Shown here piece after piece: positions 22,085 through 33,353 of a DNA stretch of 64,000 nt (positions are counted from its first letter, which is position 1; each line of letters begins with the position of its first letter). This DNA is from Aphanomyces cochlioides (taxonomy: Eukaryota > Oomycota > Saprolegniomycetes > Saprolegniales > Verrucalvaceae), in the NCBI GenBank assembly GCA_019828595.1, contig JAHQRK010000010.1:1364001-1428000 (forward strand), read 5' to 3'. The notes under the pieces are model-generated. The model was not told the DNA's origin and searched no databases. It worked only from the letters and a program-made list of their open reading frames with translations. The position numbers and the translations under genes were made by a program.

Positions 22085-25000
22085 CTAGGCCGCTGCTGTG
22101 TTGGCAACAAGTCCCGTTTTTACGTGCACCGATGCTGAAATGGACTTGAACGTGTTGAACAAGTCAATACTTGACACCGCATTATAGTAACTTCCATTGA
22201 GATGTTTTGCCAAGTACTTCAAACAAACTTTACTCGCTTTTCCAAAGCCCACGACATTACTTTCAAAGTTGTGATTCGCAACGATAAGGTCGGCAATCGA
22301 CTCTCCGTTGAATTTTCCATTTGGATAACCATCCGAGAAGAAAAGCAAGACTGGAGAGTGCGTACTGTTGGAGTTGCGGGAGAGTACTTCATTCGCACAA
22401 CGTAAGCCCGCGTCAAAGTTTGTACCACCGTCGCGGAAATGAATTGGAGTATTCAGCTTCGATGCCAGTGGCTTTCCTTCAAACGCAATCTCTGCACCAG
22501 AGCTGAAAGTTACCACAGACACAAGATCGCCACAATCGATGCCTTTCATCTTCACGTGGTCTAGCAAATAGCCATTTACAGCATCGGTGAGGGCAATCCA
22601 AGGATCTCCTTCCATCGATCTTGAGGCATCCAAGACAAAAATATGATGAACCTTTCCGCGGGCGGCATAATGCTTGCAACCAAACAAATGACCTTCGACG
22701 ACAGAGTGGCCGGCTTTTTGTCCTCGGGAGTCAAATTTGTCGACAGGTTCATGCCAAGCATCCAAAATGCAATACGATGGAGAATCGTCTGCATGATCGG
22801 GCAGGTCACACTTGTACAGACATTTCTCGAACGATGCCTTCTCAACCGCGCTGGTCACTGGGTCTTCCCAGCCCAGCGTATTCCAATATGTTGCATGGAG
22901 CACTTCATCCATCGGCATGGTCGGATTTGGTTCAAGTTTTAGCTTGCAATGCTTGCGACCATCCGATGCTGTGTAGATACAAGTGTCGGCTTTGTGCTGA
23001 CATGGCATAAAGTGAACATGTCCACGGCCCATCTTGGAGCAGAAAAATGGACACATCTCTGCTACCCCACGCTCTCCTGCAGTGTACTTTCGGTCACCAA
23101 CATCAACTTCTTGTGAGTCCGACACAAAGTACGTGTTCTTCATGTTGCCGTGAGATGTTCGATGCAAGTCGGTATGGCCATAAGCCTTGTCACAAAAGTA
23201 TTGGCAACAGGGGCATCGTTCTTCGCAATAATGAATCACACTGTTACATCGGTGGCGGTCGGGATGCGACGCCTCACTGGCCGCTACGACTTCACTGCAC
23301 TTGCGCTTCGAGCTATTCATTTCTTGTCTGGTAAATTCAAAGGTGCTTCGCTTTCCGATGAATGTATTGGTGACTCTTTCCAAATGAACTTTAATCTCAC
23401 AAATGCCATCCTCCGTGCATTCAGCCGTGCAACGATGAGGTTGTCCACACAAGTGGTTGGCTCCACCTGGATGGAAATGGTCTGGATCGCAGCAAGTATT
23501 GCCACAGTCTGGCATGACGCAAGTCTGTTGACAACGGTTGGCACCGCACGTATGGAGGTCATGTAGATTCTCAAACGGCAACATGCACAAACCACGGCAT
23601 TCTACCGCTTGGCATGGTTCACCGCAACAATGGAATTTGACACAACACGAATGAGGCTCTGCGTGACCGACTTTCAAGCTACAAGCCTTTTCACAATTGG
23701 AAGCACTGATCATGCTGCATGGCTCCATGCATGTATGCTCTTTTTCACCACAGTTGCAAGGTCCAGAGTGACCAGCCACCGACGCACATGTCTTCTCTTC
23801 TCCTGTGGCAGCACAATACGCACATAAATTGATACACTTGTGGTTTGTACCGCAGTCATGAGGAATACTAGCATCGTGTAGAAAACTCTCAAAGCAACCC
23901 AACTTGCAATTCGCACACGTGTGCTGGCATCGACGGAGATATTGTTTCAATTTCAACACGCATGCATTCAAGTCATCCATCTCTTCTCGACCGATAGAAG
24001 GCAGATTCAACATCCACAAACGAACTCTGTGCTCCCGTCGCCACAACAAAAATGACCAAACACTGTCAAACCGAGCTTCAATGGATCGACTTCTCTGTTC
24101 ACTCCACATCTGCAGAAAGTTCTTGAAGAAATGCATAAAAATTCTCTTGGACTCTTGCAACAATTCCGCTGACTTCAGATCCAAGTCGAGTTGAAAGTCC
24201 AACATTGCATCTTCTGGCATATCCGCCATCATGTCCATATCATCAAATAATGTCTTCCACTTCTCAAGGTACTCTTCTGGCTCTCCGTCCACAAGTTCGC
24301 AGTCTGCCAACTTACCATATCGAAGGCCCATTCGTATTTGAATTCGTAATTCAATGGCTAGTGCCTGTTTCACATTGACTTCCATAGACGTCCAATCGAG
24401 CAAACTAATTTTGGACAATACCATTGACAAGCAGTCGTAGAAGTCGTTGCCGTTCGAATACGAAACCGTGTCACGAGACATTTTCAACAATTCCAAACCT
24501 TCTTCCAGAGCTTCGTAATAATCGACATTGCCGAGAGGGGGGCAGCATGTAATATCCACGTCGCCACCGTACATTGCAGTAACAAAGTTTTTGGCACAAT
24601 TCTCTCTCAAGATGACTTCAAGTTTGCTCTGAAATTCAAAAACAACTGAATCTTGGTCGTTGGGATTCACATCTTTGGCATTCAAGTACAACTTGCCTTG
24701 AAATAAACGAGGATCGCCTTTCAACAACGACACACCTTGTTAGAATTTTGAAAACATGGCGTCAATATCCTTATCAAAACGCATCTCAATACGAAACACA
24801 GTCAGTCGCGAGACGGCTGCATTGAGAACGGACAGAAATGTATCCTCTTGCGCTGAACGTTCAATCGAGCCCAAGCCTTCAAAGTCCAACACGACCAGCA
24901 AACAATTTCCCATCAGACGGACAGTAAGCCACACACCGTCGGTACATCGTGCACCAGAGATTGCAAACGAACTACCCGTCAAGTGATTCAGGTAGTAGCT

Positions 25001-28000
25001 CTTTCCCGTTGACTGCTTTCCCATCGACGTTACAACAACCACGGATCTACCCCAGAATTTCAATACGCTCGAAATAGGTCCAAAACAAATCGACTTGGCC
25101 ACTTCATGCACGTTACTTCCCAAGGGATATTCTTCCAGACCTTTGTTGAGCAACACAAGTCGATTGTCTCTGGCACAGCAAATTTGCACAGGAACAAATC
25201 CAACAAGTTCAAGCATCCATGGAGCCACAGATACCGTCGAACCAAATCAAGGAACACAGCCAGAACTATAGGTTTGCAGGTCATCTTCCAAGTTGAGTGA
25301 CGACAAGTCTTTGTTGAGGCTTTGAAGTTTGTGCATAATTAATGTCAAAAGATTCGTCACGGCAGCTCCAAGTACGACACCAGGTACGTGCAATTGCAAT
25401 TGACTGGAAACAAGTGTTCTCTCGTTTGACTTGGCCACTAGACTTTCAACGGGAAATTTTTCAAACAAGTGAAAGAAAGACCACATGGGATGGGTTTCTA
25501 AAGGATTCGATTCACCTCTCGTCGTTTTGGATCCTTTCAGCTTCCATGCAATCTTTCCAGTCGCGATGTGAAGACTCCACATACGCACTTGAGCTGTCTT
25601 TGGGTCAAAGCAAACTAAAGTCTCACCAGCGCATGAAACAGAGCATCGACGCCATTCCATTGACAAAGGTAATTCGAGTGTTGTTTCAGGCAATTCTGAA
25701 TTGTCTGCCGAAAGGATGGTTCGAACTTTCACGGCGTAGACCTCTGCATTGATTTCGTCCATCGGAAGTAGTGAGAGTACAGCACCACCTTGTACATTGA
25801 CCAACTTTGTATTGCCAACGACAATGAAATTTTTTGCTAATTCGGAATTTTGCTTGGAACGAATAAAATAGGATTGAAGACTTCCTTCGTTGTCAACGAC
25901 AGTGAGACCGTGATTATCGCCGCCAAAAAGCATCAATCGATTGTATGGCGACTGAAGGCTAAAATTCAACAAATTCAGTGTATGAAGCCATTCTAGTTTT
26001 GTGTAGGACTCATTGAAAGCGTAAATTTCCACCACCGTATCTGAATGGAGCAAGGCCAAGAGTCGATGGCTGGGATCAAAGTCACACAAACTGGTTTCAC
26101 GTTGAAACTTTTTCAACTCCATGGGTTTAATTGACGATTTGTTCTTGAAGGCTTCGACGTGTGTCTTCACTGTGCTGTCGGTTTTGACAACATAAACAAG
26201 TACACAAATGTCATCAATGATTGAAATCAGGACAATATGTGCGTGAAGCGGCAACGAGACAAGTCCATATAATTGGGGGTCACTTTTGGCGGCACGGTAA
26301 ATGTAAACCATTTTTGCTACGTCTGCGAGCTGTTGCTGTGTGAAATTGAGATAGTTACTGTTAGACCTTGGCCACACCTTTGTGGTCACAGATTTCAATA
26401 CTGTAACGAGCCGAGGTTTACTTGCACTTCCATTATGCTCGTCAATCATTTTTTGAAATGCTGCATGAACAGTCGCTTCTTTTCTGTTATTTACCATCTC
26501 CGCGACCTTTATCTTCCCCTGGTTCATATTCTGTTGATTTTTGACAATTTCAGTAATCTTTGGATTCCCCAAACATTCTCGTAGTGATTGACACCAGGCG
26601 TCGCACATGGTCTTCAATTCACCTTTGGAGTTATTCACAGCCTTTTTCATTCGCCCATTCTTTTTTGAAGAGAAAAAATATTCCTTTGGTTTGGTTTTGG
26701 CACAAAGACTTCCATGTTCTTCGTTTACACATCGTTCAATATCGCCTCGATAACTCCATTTACGAGTGAAAGGATCAATGCCAATGCTGCCAAGCCAACC
26801 ATCAATAATTTGCAAGTCTTCCTCCAATGACGCATTTGCTGATTTTTTTTCTTTTCGATTCTTTGTTTTCACATCATATGCGATTTTTGCATTTTCTTCG
26901 CATCGCTTTTGAATCGCTTTTAATGTCAAGTTGGCTTGATTCTGAGCTTCTTTCTCAACAATGTCATCTTCCAAACGTTTCATCTCGTCGTGAGGAAATT
27001 TTGCGAGTAGTTCTAGAACAGTGCTCTTCCATTCATGTGGGATTTGACATTGCACGTCGATGTTATATGTTTTCATGACATCAATGAACCACTGGGCAAG
27101 TTGGTCGGGAGCATCAACCGGTAATTCTCCTTGTTGATTCGTCATGCCTTCTTCAACTTTCTCGACAACCAGGGAAATCATGTTGCTTGAGATAAGCTTG
27201 CCACCTTTGACTTCATCGTCCCATTGACCTGTATATTTCAAATCACAGCGAACTTGTTCCTCTTGCACTTTGGACGTCTGAATTGAAAGCGACACTGAAT
27301 ACTTCTTTGATGACTTTGCCTTTACAGAGCCTTGCATTAATTGCTCTGTAAGAGTAATATCCAAGGGGGTTAAACAACAAACCACATTCGATGTCAATGT
27401 TGTCAAGAAACGCAGCACATAAGTTGCATGCTCACGAAGTAAAGAGCCTTCAAATGAATTCTCCACGAGCCATCCAAATAGGACCAAGCGAATGCCTCCA
27501 TCGACGTCATTCAAAGTTTCTTGAAGAAGAATGTATACACCTTCTTCTTCTGCTATAATATGGTTTGAGAGATCCCGTGGCCACCATCCATCCAATTCCA
27601 ATTGTTTCTTGACGGCAGACTGCTTTCCAAAATATCCCATCACCTCCATCGATCCACCATAGGTCGAGAGCACTTGATCGTTAAGATATTTTGCCAACAT
27701 GTCAGCTTCGGAATCTTTCGCCGCACTCGATGATCTAGTGTGAGCTTGTGGAAGAAAATTTATAGCACGGATAAAGCGAAAAAGCTCATCCTCGACCACC
27801 GTTGGCTGAAACACCGTTCCTCTTTCCCCCTTCTTGACTAGGATGCGCAACACATGATAACACTTTAGTGACTCGTAGCTGCAGGAAACTCCGCGAAAGC
27901 CAGTGGATACAGCTTTACCTTCAAGGTAAGTAGTGGGAGCTACGCTGGGAATACGGGCTACAGTGTCTGGCAAAAGATAGGGAGACGACTGACAAGGCGA

Positions 28001-28126
28001 CGGTAGACCGGATAGGTCGTGAGCGGTGTGAGATGGAGAACAGTTTCGGTCGATATTGTCCACACAAATGTCAGAATCACGCATGTTGTTGGTTGGAGAA
28101 GGAGGTGTGTTGGGTAGCACAGGCAT
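22085..28126 (-). pseudogene. VLIG-like GTPase / NF-X1-like / vWA protein, copy 1 (two stop codons)
   Basis: One reading frame of 2,014 codons is interrupted only by TGA at 25247-25249 and an ochre codon at 24740-24742; the other copies have a sense codon at each site. The order is: N-terminal region, GTPase domain (P-loop GKQSTGKS, then ARCTDG and DFEGLGS), Cys/His-rich region with repeated H-x-C-x3-C units (about 23060-23950) and a C-terminal vWA domain with MIDAS residues DASRSM and FSDG. The ATG used in copies 2 and 3 has become GTA here (about 27908), so the frame only appears to start upstream at 28126. It is the most diverged long copy. Only three point changes separate it from a readable gene, so decay is recent, or one of the calls reflects sequencing error. 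Confidence 0.85.
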
Positions 28127-28779
28127 AATAGAGCAGAGTAGAAGGGCTCAGATGAGCGGCCGATTCACAAGTGAGAACAACAAAGCTCAACACAGTTAGA
28201 GCCCGTAACATATTACCTGTAGAATATACACAACTGTCAGACGCCTCAACCAACGGTTAGTCCTTGCACAGTCCTCTGGTTCTGTCAGTTAGATTGAACA
28301 TTTCCACTGCGATGTTGCTCCGTGCAGTTGGCTGAAGAAACTTTGTTGGGGCCACTTTCGTGTACATTGGGCTTCGTCCGTCTCAGTTGTATGTCCTGTG
28401 GGCTTGCAAGGGGAGACGCGTCTTGACACTGGGGCTCGGCTTGCATCCTTTGTAAATTTGGTTGAAATGCCAAGTGGATCCCACAACATAGTGTTGTTAT
28501 CCCCTAACACTCGCAGTTAGCCCCCATCTCCTCATTTACAGTAGTAGTGCCGGTCAGAGAAATCTATCACATGTGACAAGGTAAATTCGCCCGTCTGTAA
28601 GTTTCACAATATTGTAGTGTTGCGACGTCCTCGCTGTGCCTGTGGGCGGACTTCTGGTCTACATCAACTAAAGGTTAAAAATGGAGTTTCTCGACTTCGT
28701 CATCGACAATAGCTGGTCCATGACTAGCCGACAATACCTCTGCACTAGACTACAATAATCTGCTCGTGGAAAGGCGCTT
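28127..28779. other. Flank of copy 1 with duplicated non-coding DNA
   Basis: Positions 28310-28625 resemble the DNA at 20800-21000 and 21700-21890 on the other side of copy 1. No intact gene is present. Confidence 0.4.
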
Positions 28780-29265
28780 CATATTTTGTTTTGAGATACT
28801 TCATGGTCAATGGGAGGTAATCCTTCGACTTCTCTTATCGTTGCTGTACACGGCTATTTCAGAAGGGGGTAAAATATGATGACCTTGTGTCTATCGTAGC
28901 TTAAAGCCATCGAGGAACGATTGAGTTTGAAGCGAAGCGACTTACATTGATGTTGAATACTCTGATTACCGTCCGAGGCGGTGGTACAAATTGACATGGG
29001 CTTGTGCTGTGCAATTGAAGTGCTGGCGCGAAATCGTCACAATACGGACTCTCCAATCTTGCTCTTCTTCTCAGGCCCCAATTCATATGGAATGGTGAGC
29101 TCCATGCAAACCAAATCGTTGCCTCACATGAGCGTCACAACTTGCCAAGTTACTTTGTTGGCTTTGGCGATGTGAGCAAAGTGCATGTGGGGAGAGCTTG
29201 GTGACGCGTCTCGATGGAAGTTTTCACAATTCAGTGTCAGAGATGGACCTCTTCAATGTCTTTTG
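28780..29265 (+). pseudogene. Relic of a vWA domain of the same family
   Basis: Translated pieces in shifting frames match the vWA domain of the long copies: GLCCAIEVLARNRHNTDSPI followed by LLFFSG (from 28981), RLDGSFHNSVSEMDLFNVF (about 29205-29265) and, upstream, an IEFEAK ... LNTLITVRGGGTN equivalent. Frameshifts and stops are numerous. It is on the opposite strand to copy 1. Confidence 0.65.
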
Positions 29266-29294
29266 ACCTAACCACACATGACGCTCCAAACTTT

Positions 29295-29405
29295 TCTGCT
29301 GGAAGATGGCTCGGAGGAATGAGCTCCAAACGTGCACCGATAAGGGATGTCTTTATTTTAACCCTCATCGGGAAAGGCGACAGGCTGGCCGAAAGCCGTG
29401 CCACC
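29295..29405 (-). repeat. Dispersed hairpin-containing repeat, copy b
   Basis: The reverse complement is similar to 20527-20660, sharing GGCACGGC, CCCGATGAG and GGTGCACGTT in the same order and spacing. Confidence 0.5.
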
Positions 29406-29520
29406 ACCAAGATGAGGTCTGTTCGACAGTATCCAAGTCAAAAATAGGATTTGATCCGGTCCAAACGGGGCAGAGTGACCAGGCGGCCGAAAGGGTTAAT
29501 TTTTTTACACACTCATTTTA

Positions 29521-29668
29521 GGACCCGTCTGGATGTCACCTATTGAGATAATTCGCAATACTTTGATCAATTATTGCATAATTTTGACTATCGCATAATG
29601 CACTGTCTGGATGCCAAATATTGCATAAATTTTATTGCAATAATTTATTTCAAAACAGGCCAAATATG
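29521..29668 (+). mobile_element. MITE arm B1 (direct repeat of B2)
   Basis: Starts GGACCCGTCTGGATGTCACC after TTA and ends CAGGCCAAATATG. It is nearly identical to the next unit (B2), with an internal CTGTCTGGATGCC half-site about 85 nt in. Confidence 0.75.
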
Positions 29669-29671
29669 TAA

Positions 29672-29822
29672 GGGCCCATCTGGATGTCACCTATTATTGA
29701 GATAATTCGCAATATTTTGATCAATTATTGCATAATTTTGATTATCGCATAATGCACTGTCTGGATGCCAAATATTGCATAAATTTTATTGCAATAATTT
29801 ATTTCAAAACAGGCCAAATATG
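29672..29822 (+). mobile_element. MITE arm B2, partner of the inverted arm at 32737-32887
   Basis: Including the TAA at 29823-29825, these 154 bp pair with 32734-32887 in reverse complement with about two mismatches. The ends are GGGCCC(A/G)TCTGG. Confidence 0.8.
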
Positions 29823-29986
29823 TAAGGGCCCGTCTGGATGCCAGTCAAAATATTTTCCAAAAAATAACATCGAATTTTTGATCCCAGAAATATGGGAGCC
29901 TATTTTCTTGCAATATTTTGCACGGTCAAAAATATTACAGTTTGTTTGGATACAGTTCTTGGAGACTTTAAAAAAATCCTTTCACC

Positions 29987-31177
29987 ATGGTTGACCGTCG
30001 ACTCTGTGTGCTGTTCATCCGACGCTGGGTCAAAGTACGCCGCCGTGATTTCATACTCAAGTACTGCCGATACCACAACCTTGCGTTTATGGTGAAGACT
30101 CCTAAACGAATATCAATTCTGTCTGGAAAGCTTTGGATGGAAGAGATGCTTCAAAGGAATGAAGCAGCGTTTGTGGAGAATTTCCGAATGCCACGATCGG
30201 TTTTCCGCTCTCTTGTTCAAGAACTCGTCGAATACGGTGGTTTAAAACCTACACGCAACGTTGGGCTCAATGAGCAACTGGGGATTTTTCTGTATTTTTC
30301 TGGTCAACACGCGTCAAGTGCTCAGCTCCAAGATCGCTTCCAGCTCTCTGGAGAGACCATTACGAGGCATTTACGTTCAGTTATGGCAGCATTGAGCGCA
30401 ATTGCTTCGATCTACAATCAAATACCTTCAAACGAGAGCCAAGTTCCCAAAGCAATCTATGGGAACAGCAAGTTTTACCCGTTTTTCGAGAAGTGTCGAA
30501 TGGCCGTCGATGGCACCAACATCCCAGTTTCCGTTCCACAAGCCGAAGTGGCGCCATTTCAAGGAAGAAAAGGAGTCTATATGAATGTCTTGGGGGCATG
30601 TGATTTTGATCTTATGTTTACTTATATCCTTGCTGGATGGGAAGGGTCAGCAGGAGATGAAAAAGTATACTCCGACGCGCTATCCCACGGATTTATGCTG
30701 CCAATCGATTTGTTTGATATAATGGACGCTGGTTTTGACTCCCTATCGATCAGTTCGCTACCATCTCAAAGAATTTGGACGAGGAAAGCAAGCTCCCGCC
30801 AACAAGGAAGAACTGTTCAACCTCTGGCATGCCATGCTGAGGAATGTCATCGAACGCATTTTTTGTATCCTCAAAGCACGGTTTCGAGTCTTGGCTCACC
30901 CAGTTCACTATGACTATCCATTTCAAGTGCAATAGGTATTGGGTTTGTGCGTCATCCACAATTTCATTCGCATGCATGGATGCCGCAACGACGTGTACGT
31001 ACGCGAAACCATTCAAGCCATGCGATTGAGAAATCGAGAGCCAATGACAGATGCGATCGACCCCAGCATCATCCTGAAATGGAAAGCGCCGAAGCAAAGA
31101 AGTGTAGGGACGGTATTGCAGAAGCCATGCGGGCCCAATATCAAACAGTTTTAAGCAGTCGCACAGGCAGAAAGTAA
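29987..31177 (+). pseudogene. Harbinger-type DDE transposase, frameshifted
   Basis: From the ATG at 29987 the frame has an N-terminal helical part, the first catalytic Asp in RMAVDGTNIPV (about 30500) and GWEGSAGDEKVY with the second Asp. Near 30740 it shifts to another frame, which reads TPYRSVRYHLKEFGRGKQAP and NVIERIFCILKARFRVLAHP with the third catalytic residue (Glu), then meets TAG at about 30933. After that stop come GLCVIHNFIRMHG and, in the first frame again, AEAKKCRDGIAEAMRAQYQ to the stop at 31177. Two frameshifts and a stop make it non-functional as written. Confidence 0.85.
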
Positions 31178-31179
31178 AA

Positions 31180-31736
31180 TCAAATTAATGAGACTGACGT
31201 TATGGCTAATGTTCTCTTGATAGTGAAACTTGTGCGAATCCATGCTTCACGACGTTCGCCTTTTAGCTGCAAAAAAATAAGAGCTTTCGTTTCATCCATC
31301 AAGACATCGCAAGCAAGAAGAAAATCTTCTTCGTCTAAAACATCGTTGAACGTGTTTTGTAGCTGGTCTATTGCTGTTTCAAGCGCTGTTCGCTTGTCCC
31401 GCGCATCACTTCCAAGTAAAGCTTTCGAAAACAGTGCCAGTTCGTTTGCGATACTGTCTGATTGATTTTTCAGCTCTTGTGCTAGCACAGACGCTGCTGA
31501 TTGTCGACTTCTTTGAGGAGCTGGTGATTCACCACTTGGTACTCGTCGACGCTTCTTCTGTGATGGCTCACCTTCGGCATCAGGCTGAACCAATTGAGTT
31601 CCATCAAAAATATTGTGACTAGTAGTGTCATCATCTTGGTTCTCGTAATCACTCCCATCGTCAACGAAGTCGAGTATCTCCCTTGTAGTCGCTTGGACTG
31701 CGTTTGCAAATGAAATGACATGGGCTCCTTGTGCAA
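31180..31736 (-). pseudogene. C-terminal half of the Harbinger Myb/SANT-like protein
   Basis: The minus frame reads NAVQATTREILDFVDDGSDY, acidic linkers, KKRRRVPSGE and a helical tail (DVLDEEDFLLACDVLMDE) typical of the partner protein's C-terminal half. It has no DNA-binding domain and abuts its missing N-terminal half, which lies on the other strand. Confidence 0.55.
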
Positions 31737-32066
31737 GGTTTCAAGAAGGAAGCGTGGCGCGAAGCGCTTAAAAAGCTGAATGCAGTACCTGGATGCTCAT
31801 TCAAGATGGAGCAGTTGAAGTCTCTCCACATGAACCTCAAATCGGCTTTCTCGGTGGTTTACAAAATGGCCAACGCTTCCGGTATGGGCTTTGAGCGAAC
31901 AACGTGCCGTGTTCAGTGCCTATCAACATCATGGGACTGAAGAGCTTGACAAGATCTGGTTGAACGAGATGATTCATCAAGCTCATGTTCTTGGAAAAAC
32001 ATCGAACACAGTCCACAGTGTCATGCTGAGCAAGAAGTTGGCGCGTGTTCTCAATTTCGAAAAATG
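31731..32066 (+). pseudogene. N-terminal Myb/SANT-like DNA-binding half, inverted
   Basis: The plus frame reads FKKEAWREALKKLNAVPGCS then QLKSLHMNLKSAFSVVYKM, a Myb/SANT-like DNA-binding domain of the type paired with Harbinger transposases. The frame shifts near 31885 and continues as GTEELDKIWLNEMIHQAHVL to the stop. Its orientation is opposite to the C-terminal half at 31180-31736. Confidence 0.55.
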
Positions 32067-32275
32067 ACTTCGTTTTATTGCGCGCACATAAAAATATTCT
32101 GGTCAAAGGAGGAATATAAAAAATTGTATAAAATGGTAAAAAATTGTAGAAAAATTATCAAGAAAATGGCGTACGCACAGCAATAATTTTTAAATCAGAT
32201 AATTTAATTACTTCAAAAAAATATACCAAAAACGGTATATTATTTTGTTTTTCGTGGAATCCAGACGGGCCCTAA

Positions 32276-32733
32276 TAAATAATATTCTACTCAAAGTAGA
32301 ATATTTTCCCCAATATCGTATAATCCACACAAATTCCCAATGAGTATTTTATTTTCGTGGGAATCCAGACAGTCCGAAGTTTTAATTATCGTGATATTAT
32401 AATACGTGGTTTGTATTATTTTGAACCAAAATACAAAATATCACATAACGAATTTTCACAATATTTTTTATTTGGCATCCAGACGGGCCCTTAGCATTTT
32501 TCACGTGTGTTTTGTGAAACACCCGTCTGGATGCCATATAAAAAATATTGTGAAAATTCGTTATGTGATATTTTGTATTTTGGTTCAAAATAATACAAAC
32601 CACGTATTATAATATCACGATAATTAAAATTTCGGACTGTCTGGATTCCCACGAAAATAAAATACTCATTGGGAATTTGTGTGGATTATACGATATTGGG
32701 GAAAATATTCTACTTTAAGTAGAATATTATTTA
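32276..32733. repeat. Long palindrome (arms about 212 bp)
   Basis: Symmetric about 32504.5: 32276-32487 pairs with 32522-32733 with few mismatches, around a spacer of about 34 nt. GGGCCCGTCTGGATGCC-type ends face the centre and a CTGTCTGGATTCC half-site lies inside each arm. It looks like two inverted copies of a Harbinger-type MITE head to head. It would form a large cruciform or hairpin. Confidence 0.85.
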
Positions 32734-32736
32734 TTA

Positions 32737-32887
32737 CATATTTGGCCTGTTTTGGAATAAATTATTGCAATAAAATTTATGCAATATTTGGCATCCAGAC
32801 AGTGCATTATGCGATAATCAAAATTATGCAATAATTGATCAAAATATTGCGAATTATCTCAATAATAGGTGACATCCAGACGGGCCC
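32737..32887 (-). mobile_element. MITE arm B', inverted partner of B2
   Basis: Reverse complement of 29672-29822. Ends CCAGACGGGCCC and is followed by TAA at 32888-32890. Confidence 0.8.
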
Positions 32888-32890
32888 TAA

Positions 32891-33353
32891 AAGAAGACAA
32901 GCGAGGTTGAAGTTACTCCCGCTCGATTCTCGCCAGTAGCGTGGAAGATGACAATAGCTGGCATGGGCTCATGAGGGCAAACATGCAGGATTCTATCCCC
33001 AACTCTTATGATCCGAGCACGGTGGCAAGGATATTTCAGACTGCAGAAAATGTGTCGCTCCATGGAGATTGCTCGGTTTGCACTTTCCTCGGTGATGGAT
33101 CAGTGGTTCAGAGTATCTACTTGCGATAGTGAAAGCCAGCGCACGAAGAACATGTTCGAAATTGTTGTCTTGAAGAGGACAAAGTCATTCTTCTTTTCAC
33201 CGAGAACGGCCCAGACCACGTGGTTTGATCAAGGCGTCGTGCCAGTGAGTCAACTCAATATCCAAGAGTTCGACGCATTGCTGATCTACGAAAGCGAGCG
33301 CTGAACAAATCGGTCGTCTCATTTGACATCCTTAGATTTGAAAAAGTGAAGCC
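32891..33353. other. Upstream region of copy 2 with an open fragment
   Basis: A plus frame at 33008-33304 (ending FDALLIYESER) is open for 98 codons but has no recognisable domain. The leader just before copy 2, TTGAAAAAGTGAAGCCATG, is also present before copy 3 with one difference (GTAAAG). Confidence 0.35.

Larger units (their letters stand above)
29826..32272. mobile_element. PIF/Harbinger DNA transposon (2,447 bp), decayed
   Basis: The left end GGGCCCGTCTGGATGCC is matched by the right end, which reverse-complemented reads GGGCCCGTCTGGATTCC. TAA duplications flank it at 29823-29825 and 32273-32275, typical of this superfamily. It carries the usual two genes, a DDE transposase and a Myb/SANT-like protein, both broken. 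It sits at the centre of a MITE formed by arm B2 and its inverted partner. Confidence 0.85.

Noticed and set aside
22085..28126. Reading the two stop codons of copy 1 as reassigned codons
   Set aside because: Genes elsewhere in the window use TAA, TAG and TGA as normal stops, so a changed genetic code is not supported.
30402..30599. Small ORFs inside the transposase region as separate genes
   Set aside because: They overlap the conserved DDE transposase in other frames and have no independent support.
32397..32612. Pair of 68-codon ORFs on opposite strands with almost the same protein
   Set aside because: They are simply the two arms of the palindrome read from each side, not genes.
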